Source: Podospora pseudoanserina
Taxonomy: Eukaryota; Ascomycota; Sordariomycetes; Sordariales; Podosporaceae
Length of the DNA stretch: 64,000 nucleotides
Assembly (NCBI RefSeq): GCF_035222485.1
Contig: NC_085922.1
Coordinates: 635,001 to 699,000 of the forward strand
Reading direction: 5' to 3'
The notes below the pieces were generated by a model. The model searched no databases. It was given only the letters and a program-made list of their open reading frames with translations, and was not told where the DNA came from. This document shows, piece by piece, positions 24,283-32,958 of this stretch. A program made the position numbers and the translations under genes. Each line of letters opens with the position of its first letter. Within the stretch, counting starts at the first letter, position 1.

Positions 24283-25416
24283 TCAACCCGACTTGCCACG
24301 CAAGAGAGCCGTTGCAAGGGTTGCAGGCTGTTCCAAGATGACAGCTGGACCAGCAATGACCGACTCCTTTGTGGGCGCCCCTTGTCGATCCGCAACGCAC
24401 GCAACGATGACCCCCTTGGTCTCAAAGTTGCGAGGGATAGTCACCCAGATCTCCTCGCGGGGCCAGTGACGCGTGTTAATGGGAACACTGATACTGGCCG
24501 TTGCATGAAAGAACACGGCATAATACTGGATGCGCTTGTTGAAGTAGGGCTGGTTACGTGGGTCGTCAAAGTGCAGACTGATCCTCGAGCCTGGCGTCAG
24601 GCTTACAGTGTCCTTCCCAGCCGAAAGGGCCGGCAGCCGTTGTCGGTTGTGGGGAAATTCCGGGTTCTCACGCGGACAGCTTCCAGGGACAATGAATGCA
24701 TTGGTGGAGTCCAGAATTTCACCGGCGAAAGGGAAGATGGTGTCGGATGGACCGCCGAATGGATCTGCCTTCCAAATGTCCAGCAGCGCCCACACCTCGT
24801 GGCGGGTCTCAACCTCGGCGATGGCCAACATGGCTCCTTTGTTGAAGTCGAGCTTGGGAAGCTGCACCAGACCTGTAAGGAAGGCCATGCTGGAAATCTC
24901 AAGTACCGTCATCAGCGCCATATACCCAACGGGCTCAGTGAAGGGGAACCGGTATTGGCAACGACCGGGCTTGATGGAGGTCGGCGAGATTTGGTTCTGG
25001 AAGATGCGCAGATGACCGGCCTCGTTATTGCGGATCTCCATCAGGCGCCTATACGTGGTGTTGGGCATCCCCGCCTTGACGAAATCTTGTGGGGTGAAGG
25101 CCTCAATGCCTTGCTGATAAAACTCAAAGATTAGCCATTCGGCCGACAAGAGGTTCTGCCAAACCCAGTCATCAACACCAGGGGGCCCTTTCTGGGTTGG
25201 GAAGATTGGATCCGAAATGTTGCCTGGAAAAGGTCTATCGGTGCCCCAGTAATAATTGTAAAGATCTGACTGGCCTGGAATGGGGCCGTATGTGGGATCC
25301 GCCAGTCTCTGGGCTTCTCCGGAATAATGAGGCGGTACCAGAGAAGCCGGGGCTGCTCTCACATGGTCGCAAAAGAGCGTCACTGCCCATGCCAGGAGGG
25401 GGGATTTGACGGCCAT
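24283..25416 (-). CDS. Rds1-like secreted ferritin-like protein
   Basis: A single-exon frame of 377 residues from the ATG at 25,416. The N-terminus (MAVKSPLLAWAVTLF then RAAP) looks like a signal peptide, so secretion or surface location is likely. The body matches the ferritin-like (Ferritin_2) family of fungal stress-response proteins related to yeast Rds1: a Tyr/Pro-rich head (DPTYGPIPGQSDLYNYYWG), the helix around LLSAEWLIFEFYQQGIEAF, RRLMEIRNNEAGHLRIF with the Glu and His of a possible di-iron site, and AIAEVETRHEVWALLDIWK with a second ExxxRH. Whether it binds metal or has activity is unknown for most of the family. It is transcribed divergently from the P450 gene, with about 745 bases between start codons, so the two may share regulation. 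Confidence 0.8.
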   Translation of the reverse strand: MAVKSPLLAWAVTLFCDHVRAAPASLVPPHYSGEAQRLADPTYGPIPGQSDLYNYYWGTDRPFPGNISDPIFPTQKGPPGVDDWVWQNLLSAEWLIFEFYQQGIEAFTPQDFVKAGMPNTTYRRLMEIRNNEAGHLRIFQNQISPTSIKPGRCQYRFPFTEPVGYMALMTVLEISSMAFLTGLVQLPKLDFNKGAMLAIAEVETRHEVWALLDIWKADPFGGPSDTIFPFAGEILDSTNAFIVPGSCPRENPEFPHNRQRLPALSAGKDTVSLTPGSRISLHFDDPRNQPYFNKRIQYYAVFFHATASISVPINTRHWPREEIWVTIPRNFETKGVIVACVADRQGAPTKESVIAGPAVILEQPATLATALLRGKSG

Positions 25417-26160
25417 AATGCCGAGAAGTATCGAATCTGAATCTCGGACTTGATTGTTTTGAAGAACCTGAAGGTTGAGGCCGGACTGGGAAGATATTAT
25501 ATGAAGACAAAACGGGGGCTGATCCCAGCACGCGATCAACTTATTTCGAAGGTAAAGATGACAGACAGGAGGCGGTCTTTTGAGATACGAGGGAATTGAA
25601 ACTACTCACGGAACGGGCCCAAGAACACCCAAGAAAATCCGGCTCAAAACCATCCGGTACGCGACTCATTCCATCTGCGCACCGGGAGGAAGACTGCAAG
25701 TAAAACGTGCGGTAAACTAGGAACGTGGTGTTTTCACACTGAAGCTGCCTCAAAGCCACTCGCAACCGGGCGAACCTTGGGTAAGTAGTCGGTGCGATGA
25801 AAGATTCTCGGGTCGGAGTCTTGGGTAACGGTTGCAGTTGAAGAAGGAGGCAGATTTGGACGGTCCCTCATCCATTGCCGCCGGCCTTGCGTATCGCGAC
25901 CGACGATGCACCGGCGTATATCAGTATTCTCTCGGATATTGCTGAAAAAGTCATTGAAAACCTGGATCCAGGCGCCGTGGGTGACGTCCTTCCCTCCACG
26001 GAATATCAACGGCTGACCGAGCATTCGGGACTGTCTCCAAGCTCCGGGATCCTGTCGCACTACATCAAGAGAGGAGACGGTTTTCGAGAGCAATGCCTTT
26101 CTTGAACCTCTCACTCTTCTGTTGACTTATACCTACCCTGCGTTTCACCTTTCTGTTATC
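25417..26160. promoter_or_regulatory. Divergent promoter region, Rds1-like / P450
   Basis: This 744-base gap lies between two start codons pointing away from each other, so both promoters must lie here. Short open frames exist on both strands (such as 25,875-26,105) but have no recognised domain. I see no strong TATA box. Confidence 0.5.
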
Positions 26161-27853
26161 ATGTTCCTGTTTGCCCTCGCAGTGGCAGCGGCTATTTGCG
26201 TGTTCCAGCTTGCTCACTCTCTCCAGAGAAAGAAATCTGTCCGACGGCGAAATGACGAAGAAGCAGCTCGGTTGGGATGCAGCCCCGCTCGCGTGATGCC
26301 CACCAAGGGGTTCTTGGGCTTCGGCCGGCTTGTTGAGAGTGTCAAGGCCACCAAGGCCGACAGAGGTCCCCAGTACGTCGTCGAGGCCATCGACCAGGAG
26401 ATGGGCAAAGATGTGCACACCTGTGTGGTCCCGATTGCCGACTACGAGCTTATCGTGACCCGCGATCCCGCCAACGTCCAGGCCATGCTCGCCAGCAAGG
26501 CCCCCGACTGGGATGTTGGGGAGCAGAGAAATGCTAGTTGGAAACCGCTTTTTGGCTCCGGCGTCTTCACCAGTAGAGGCGAAGCCTGGAAGCACTCCCG
26601 TGCTCTGGTGCGACCTCAGTTCACCAAAGACCAGATCAACGACCTTGCTTTGATCGAGCGCCATGTCCAGCAGTTGTTCTCTGCCATTGACAGATCATAC
26701 GGAGCCGGTGAGAAGGGATGGACCGCCAGTTTCGACCTGCAGCCCCTTTTTTACAACATGACCCTGGACATCACCACCGAGCTTATTTATGGGTACTCGG
26801 TTCATTCTCAGAATCCATCGGAGCGGGTTGAGTTGCCCGTTATCCCTGGGTATGAACCTCCCGACCGAGAGAATATCGGCACCCACATGGACGCCGGGAA
26901 GGCCTGGGTAGAGACACGAGGAGCCCTCTGGAAATACCGCTGGCTGCTGCCGACCAGGGAGTTCAACGCCCACTGCGCAGCTGTGCATAAATACGCCGAG
27001 TGGTTTGTGCAGTTGAGGCTCCAGCGCGGAGACAAGTATTTGGCCGGGATTCAGTCCGAGACTGGGCTCACCTCCCCGGGTCGCTACATCCTCTTAGATG
27101 AGCTTGCAAAGCTAACACAGGACCCCGTTGAGCTGCGCAGCCAGACACTCAACATCCTTACTGCCGGTCGAGATACCACAGCTTCCCTAATTGGATGGGT
27201 TTTCTACTTCCTGGCACGCCATCAGGATGTCTTCAACAAGCTGCGAGAGCAAATTCTACAACAGTTTGGTCCATACCACCCATCCCAACCGAGCGGCATC
27301 GAGTTCAAAGAGCTGCGAGACTCCATCCCATACATCAACTCGGTCGTCAATGAGGCCCTTCGTATGGCACCTGTCATCCCGCTCAATGAAAGAGTAGCCG
27401 TCCGGGACACGGTTTTGCCGCGGGGCGGCGGGGACGATGGCAACGACCCCATGTTTGTGCCGAAGGGAACGCAGGTCCTCATCCCAACTTACGCCATGAC
27501 GAGGAGGGATGATATCTGGGGCCCTGACGTGAGTCAATTCCGACCTGAAAGGTGGGAGGAGAATGGAGGCCGCAAATTCGGCTTCGAGTTCATTCCCTTT
27601 GGCGGCGGTATCCGTCAGTGTTTGGGTCGTGAGTATTCGCCCCTCCCGTGGAGGTTGGCTCAGAAGAACCTGGACTGACAGAAAGACAGAACAATTTGCG
27701 CGAACGAAAACCGCATATGTTATTGTGAGATTACTGCAGCGATACGACAAGATCGAGAACGCGCAAGAGCCAGCTGATGCCCCTGTGAGGTTCCACCATA
27801 CCATCGAAAACAGAAGCGGGAGCGGTGTGCAGGTCAGGCTGCACGAGGCATGA
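26161..27853 (+). CDS. Cytochrome P450, CYP52-like clan
   Basis: Two exons (26,161-27,628 and 27,690-27,853) give 543 residues; the 61-base intron has GTGAGT and a CAG acceptor. The ATG at 26,161 starts a hydrophobic anchor (MFLFALAVAAAICVFQLA), so the protein should sit in the ER membrane. P450 landmarks in order: a WKHSRALVRPQFTKDQI C-helix, I-helix AGRDTT near residue 335, the EALR (ExxR) pair near 398, FRPERW, and the haem loop FIPFGGGIRQCLG with the ligand Cys at 487. Splicing restores CLGQQFA, the usual continuation in CYP52-type n-alkane/fatty-acid hydroxylases. These use NADPH via P450 reductase to oxidise hydrophobic chains. The substrate here is unknown; terminal fatty-acid or polyketide-chain oxidation is an inference. 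Confidence 0.9.
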
Positions 27854-28313
27854 TTTTCATTGGCGTGTGTTTGTAGTATCGCTCTGCGAATAATTTATGG
27901 CGACCTGGTTTTGAAGCATGTTGATGATCAGGTTTGTGATAAGGCTGTTCGCCAAGACACCCAATACCACTCCAGGATTATTTTGAGTGAGGGTCAGGAC
28001 GGCCGGTTCCGAGATTTCCAGACCTCAAACTCCACTGCAGCGCAAGAAAGCTTCAGGGCCAGGCAAATGAGGGCACCAATTGAGAGTCCTGAAGTATCGC
28101 AGAATTAATCCGATAAGGGAAAAGAAGCACCCCACATCGCATCATCCCCAAGGCGTGCTATCCCGGCACGCCCGGCTTGATAAGACACCACCTCGGAATG
28201 TGTTGTCCAGATCCCCGCACAAACCAAGTTCAAGTCAAACTTTTCTTTGCATAAACCTGACTTTCCCTTCCTTTGAATACATTCTTATCATCCGTTCCAC
28301 ATCAATAACGAAA
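27854..28313. other. Intergenic, no supported gene
   Basis: This gap holds the P450 3' end and the promoter of the dehydrogenase gene. A pyrimidine-rich stretch (tttcccttcctttg at 28,261-28,274) precedes the ATG at 28,314, as is common in fungal promoters. No gene is supported. Confidence 0.5.
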
Positions 28314-29621
28314 ATGACAATCAACAAGACCCTGCGGGGTCACAAACTTTTGATGGTCATGCCCTGGGAACAGCCGGCCGAGTTCATTGAGAATCTCAAA
28401 GCTGAGTTTCCGGGCTTGCAAGTGGTCACCTATCGACAAACAGAATGGGACCAGACTTGGGCCCCGTTCCCTGACGAGGAATGGAAAGATGTCACCGTCC
28501 TCTTGACTTTTACGGTGTTGCCGACGCCGGAACAAGCCCCAAAGCTGGAATACATCCAACTCATGAGGTAAGAATAGAATAATTGGCACAGGACCAGTAC
28601 GAAGTACGTGGCATGGCTGATTAAACCTCCCTTTGATGAAGTGCTGGCGCCAATCATGTGTTGGATCTGCCAATCTTCAAGGACACCGAAGCCAAGTTTT
28701 GTACAGCCAATGGCGTTCACGGCCCCCAGATATCGGAATGGATCATTGGCACATATCTAGCCTTTCAACATCGATGTGGGTGTTTTGCTTCGACTCTTCC
28801 CTCCTAATACCTGATTTCATCTTCAACACTGACCCATCTCTCCTCCCCAGTTCCCCAATATCATGAAAAGCAGAAAGACGGCCGATGGGATCGATCTGAC
28901 TTGAACCTTATTGATGATGCCGTCCAGAAAACAATGTTGGTCTCCCCGTGCTGTTCCCTCCATGCTTTACCTTTACCGTTGGGCTCATCAAGATTAACAC
29001 GCCGTCAGCGGAATTCTGGGCTATGGCTCAATAGGCCGTCAAACAGCCCGTCTAGCCACTGCCATGGGCATGAACGTCCATGCTTACACCCTCCATCCTC
29101 GCACTACACCCGCCTCGAAAAAAGACCATTCTTGGACGCCCCCAGGGCTTGGAGACCCCAGTGGGATCTACCCTTCCAAATGGTTCTCGGGCTCTTCGCG
29201 CGCAGACTTGCATGCTTTCCTGACCTCTGGGCTCGACCTGCTGGTTATCGCCACCCCCCTGACGCCCAACACTCAACACCTACTCGCAGCGGCCGAGTTT
29301 GAGTTGCTGGCGGCGGACGGCAGGAAGGGAAGGACATTCGTTTCCAACATTGCCCGCGGACCTGTGGTCAACACACCAGATATCATTCACGCGCTGAAGG
29401 AAGGGTTGATCAAAGGTGCAGCTCTGGATGTGACTGACCCTGAACCTCTTCCAAATGGACACGAGCTCTGGAGTATGGAAAACGTCATCATCACTCCCCA
29501 TGTATCTGGCGCATCGACACATTATAATGAAAGAGTCCTGTCCATCTTGGAATACAACCTCAAGAGATTGAGCGAGGACACGGAACCGGTCAACAAAGTC
29601 AATAAGAGAGAGGGCTATTAG
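28314..29621 (+). CDS. D-isomer-specific 2-hydroxyacid dehydrogenase
   Basis: Four exons (28,314-28,567; 28,642-28,775; 28,851-28,935; 29,009-29,621) join in frame to 361 residues. The introns start GTAAGA, GTGGGT and GTTGGT. The NAD(P)-binding signature GILGYGSIGRQTA opens exon 4 (about residues 159-171). The catalytic triad is present: Arg in NIARGPVV (about 272), Glu in DPEPLP (about 302) and His in ITPHVSGAS (about 321). The enzyme should interconvert D-2-hydroxy acids and 2-oxo acids with NAD(P)H in the cytosol. The exact substrate (glyoxylate, hydroxypyruvate, phenylpyruvate or other) cannot be read from the sequence. Fungal members in this group often sit in accessory regions. It lies 460 bases downstream of the P450 on the same strand. 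Confidence 0.88.
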
Positions 29622-29860
29622 AAGACACGTTGAGAGGACAAACAAATACCTCGTACTGTTGGATAGGGTGAATTGACTAATGCGGCGGATGCCTAAAAAC
29701 AGGAACTTATCTCCCAATCGAAGAGTATGCATTCAATGGCGTGTATCAACCTCTTCCGGCCAAGCTCTAAAGAGTAACGAGAAACCGACTGTGGATGCTA
29801 CATCAGTACCCACATTCCATACAGAATTAAATATTAAATCTACCGAAGCTTAACTAGCCA

Positions 29861-31006
29861 TCAGAGCAGAGAAGTCGGCCTTCTGATTCCCAGATCATCA
29901 CCATCGTCCTCGTGGTCTGTAATGTCGAGATCAATATCGCCAAAGTCTGGAATCTCCAAGATGTCTGGTGTTGCCAGCTCGTGTCGGTTGCCGATTGTTT
30001 CTGGCATCCGGGAGGGCATTTCGTGCACAGCTGTGGAACTATCGGCTTCGTGGATTGACGTGAACGGGTGTGTGGGCGGTTTCGTCAGCCCCTTCTCTCG
30101 AGAGATCAGAGTTGATGTATTGTGTACCGCGGTGCCAGGAGTCGGAAGAGGAGGAGGGGCAGGAAATGATTCGGACGAAAAGCGCGGCGGAATTGCTGAT
30201 TTTTCCGTGGTCATCAACCGTTTCTCTTCACGGCGTTTCCATGCTCGATGACCCAACCATGCGAGGACGAGGAGAACAGCCAGCCCGGCAAGGACGCCGC
30301 CAATAATTGCGATAATGACACCGGTGGATGGCCGCCCCCCTCCGACAACTGTTGCGTCAGAACTGTCCGAGCTGTCCGAGCTGTCCGATCCTCGAGGCAA
30401 CGATGTTGGGTTCGGAAGGGGCGACCCATACTCATCGGTCGGAGTTGCTGTGTTGGAGGGATCGGTCGGGTTTGCCCCACCTGTCGAGCCTGCTACTGCC
30501 TGGAAGAACTTCTTGCTTGAAGCTTGTGACGGCGACGTCCCTGATCCGCCGAGAGATTCCAGCCCATTATGACGCCCACCTCCTTCGTCATCGCCATTCC
30601 CCCCATTGTCCCCGCTTCCTTTGTCATGACTTGTTTCGCTTCCAGTGCCTCCCTTGCCGCCAGTATTGCCCTCGTCGCCATGCTCCCTACTGCTTCCACC
30701 GCCGCTTTGACTTGTCCCGCTTCTACTATCACCACCGCGCCCGCTTCCACTACCGCTACCGCTCCCGCTTCCACCACTGCTCCCACTCCCACTCCCACTC
30801 CCACTGCCGCCGCCGTTGCTACCGCCGCCTCCGGTGCTGGTTCCGCTTCCACTCCCGCTTCCTGTCCCCCCCCCCGAGCCGTTACCACCCCCCGTCGAGG
30901 TGCCTGTGCTCGGAGGTGGGTTCCGCCGAACACATCTCCTCTTGATGCGTGGTTCTTCATGAAACCCCCACAACCCCTTCCGCGCGATGGATATCGTGTT
31001 ACCCAT
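29861..31006 (-). CDS. Gly/Ser-rich single-pass membrane protein
   Basis: A frame of 381 residues from the ATG at 31,006. Residues 30-150 are extremely Gly/Ser-rich, made of GS and GGG repeats; a stretch of Asp/Ser triplets (SDSSDSSD) precedes one transmembrane helix at about residues 228-255 (GVIIAIIGGVLAGLAVLLVL), followed by basic residues (WKRREEK). The cytoplasmic tail is acidic at its end (ITDHEDDGDDLG). The layout resembles fungal surface sensors or mucin-like proteins of unknown role. No signal peptide lies in this frame, but a signal-peptide-like stretch (AFAAFLLFCCITLLVG) lies just upstream in another frame without an ATG. The true 5' exon may therefore be missing from this model. 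Long open frames on the opposite strand come from the repetitive codons. Confidence 0.55.
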   Translation of the reverse strand: MGNTISIARKGLWGFHEEPRIKRRCVRRNPPPSTGTSTGGGNGSGGGTGSGSGSGTSTGGGGSNGGGSGSGSGSGSSGGSGSGSGSGSGRGGDSRSGTSQSGGGSSREHGDEGNTGGKGGTGSETSHDKGSGDNGGNGDDEGGGRHNGLESLGGSGTSPSQASSKKFFQAVAGSTGGANPTDPSNTATPTDEYGSPLPNPTSLPRGSDSSDSSDSSDATVVGGGRPSTGVIIAIIGGVLAGLAVLLVLAWLGHRAWKRREEKRLMTTEKSAIPPRFSSESFPAPPPLPTPGTAVHNTSTLISREKGLTKPPTHPFTSIHEADSSTAVHEMPSRMPETIGNRHELATPDILEIPDFGDIDLDITDHEDDGDDLGIRRPTSLL

Positions 31007-32030
31007 CTCTGTGTCTCTTTTCCAACCAGAAGTGTTATGCAGCAAAATAAAAGAAAGGCAGCGAATGCTAAACTGTGCAAAATTGAAAGAGTGTAATCAG
31101 TGCTTCACACTGGGAGCCTTCAAGAAATTATGGCTTTGTGTGGGTGGCCGTCCCATGTAGAATGGTGGTCGTTGATAGTCGCACCAAAGACGATGGCGAG
31201 GTGTAACCGAGCACAAAAGAGAAAGGAAAGAGGGAAACGCCACGAGGAGGCAAGACGGGAGAAAAAGAGAAGGCGGAGGAGGTCGGGGAATGTTCTCCTG
31301 GTACGGCGCAGCAGACCACCCATGCCACCACCAACAACTTTGCCTGGTTTTTGGTGTCGACTGTCGATATTGAAGCCCTAAGCCCATTCACTTCCAGGAA
31401 CCCTACTCACCTGTGCCTCGAGGATCTGGACAGGATGCCCGTGGCATTACACCGCAGTGCGTCTGACAATCTCGTGACTCAAAGGTGCACGGATCGTGGA
31501 TGATGGGCGGGTGTTGGCTCCGGCGAGAACGAGATTATGATTGAGGCACAGGATGCAGGTTAGGTGCAGGTAGATGGGTTGATCATGGTGCCAACAGCAA
31601 GTCACCGTCACCTGGGGCTAGGGTTTGAGGAGTTGGCATGATCCCGCATGCGGGTGCTCATCTTGTTTGTTGGTGCAGTTGATGGGGAACGCCGCGAACG
31701 GAGGCATGGCATATAACTTCGAGTTTTGAATTGCAGATGCACGACACCTATTTACTGTCATTCCTCATCTGTTGAAATAATACGCTGAAATGTTTTACTA
31801 TATGGGTTGTGTTCCAATGATTTTGATGATGTACTCGAACTCCTCACCCTTACGCGAGTGCTCGCTTATAGATAGACGGGCGGTGACAACAAAAATGACA
31901 TCGCTGAGTGCAACTGTGTGAGAAATGAATGGATGAATAAATACAGAAAGCGTCGGACTTTGACCATGACAAGAAAACTGGTGGCACTGGAGATAGTGTG
32001 TAGAAAAAGTGCAAAAGATAAAAGATTTAT
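31007..32030. other. Intergenic, no supported gene
   Basis: About 1 kb between the 5' end of the Gly/Ser-rich gene and the tRNA. Short frames near 31,100-31,390 exist on both strands without recognisable features. If the Gly/Ser-rich protein has a further 5' exon, it would be here. Confidence 0.5.
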
Positions 32031-32112
32031 CGACGTGGGCCTGATTCGAACAGACGCTCCCGAAGGAACAAGATTTCTAGTCTTGCGCATTAGACCACTC
32101 TGCCACCACGCC
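32031..32112 (-). tRNA. tRNA-Ser (AGA)
   Basis: The minus strand folds as a type II tRNA of 82 bases. The acceptor stem is GGCGTGG with CCACGTC (one G-T pair) plus a G discriminator. The D arm holds GGCAGAGTGGTCTAATGC, and the anticodon stem CAAGA/TCTTG has the loop CTAGAAA, giving anticodon AGA. There is a long variable arm around TTCCTTCGGGAGC. The T arm GTCTG-TTCGAAT-CAGGC contains the B-box core GTTCGAAT. There is no intron. Downstream on the minus strand, TCTTTTATCTTTT supplies T4 runs for RNA polymerase III termination. Confidence 0.93.
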
Positions 32113-32958
32113 TTATCGACGGGAAACGAATTTATACTATTTGTACCAATCTATCACCGCTCAAATGACAGGGTTGTCAGGCCCGAGGACTTGAAAGAGA
32201 GGTCTAAAGAGAAACGAACCAGACAATCAACCTTAGGGATGGGTATCCCACCCCATTGCGTGCTGTTGAGCTGGTGAGGTGACTCTGGACGGAAGACCCC
32301 GCACCGCACATCAAGACCAATGCTCCCTTGATGATAGACAGCGTTGCATGATGCACGGCGACACGTGGGCGAGGATGATAACCGTAAAGACCCGGGCCGA
32401 ATGTGGTGATGGGTGGAATTCTTCCACCAAAACTTCCAGAAGAGATGCAGGTGCTGCATGACGTTTTGGCTAATTGCGGACCCCCAATCCGAGCTCGAAG
32501 CGGAAAGACCCAAGTCGGCGAAATTGAATCTGCCGGCAGTCACCGCCAGCTCAGTCCAAAGACAGCGCGCCAAGAGATTGCCATGTGGAGGAGGCAGGGG
32601 AACCAGCGTCAAAGTGGAGCATGGGGTTGCCCGCTGTAGCGCTGAGTGGACAGCCCTGCAGGGTCGCAGCAGCGGTCAGTGCAGACACCGGCAATACAGA
32701 CGCTTTTCTTCCCATCTTCCAGTTCCATGAGGTGCTCAGGTTGTTGATCAGCCTGTTTGACAAGGAAGTCTCTCTCCCCGTTTGCACCCAGGCAACCGCG
32801 TCTCGACCCTTCTTTCTTTCTCTTTTCCTCTTCATGTCCGCTATCCAAAGCGCGATTCTCGCTTTCTGAGGACTCCCTCGCAACCACACACAATAGCAAG
32901 TAAAGAAGGTTCCTTTCGGGTGGCACCACGCGGCTCAACTTATAGTAGACGTGCAACC
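32113..32958. other. Intergenic, promoter of the ankyrin gene
   Basis: No gene is supported between the tRNA and the ATG at 32,959. The open frame of the ankyrin gene extends upstream to about 32,782 without an ATG. A pyrimidine-rich tract (ccttctttctttctcttttcctc, 32,809-32,831) is a likely promoter element or 5'UTR. Confidence 0.5.

Noticed and set aside
30328-31096. Plus-strand open frames rich in Thr/Ala or His/Arg
   Set aside because: They mirror the Gly/Ser repeats of the minus-strand membrane protein; repetitive codons keep the other strand open.
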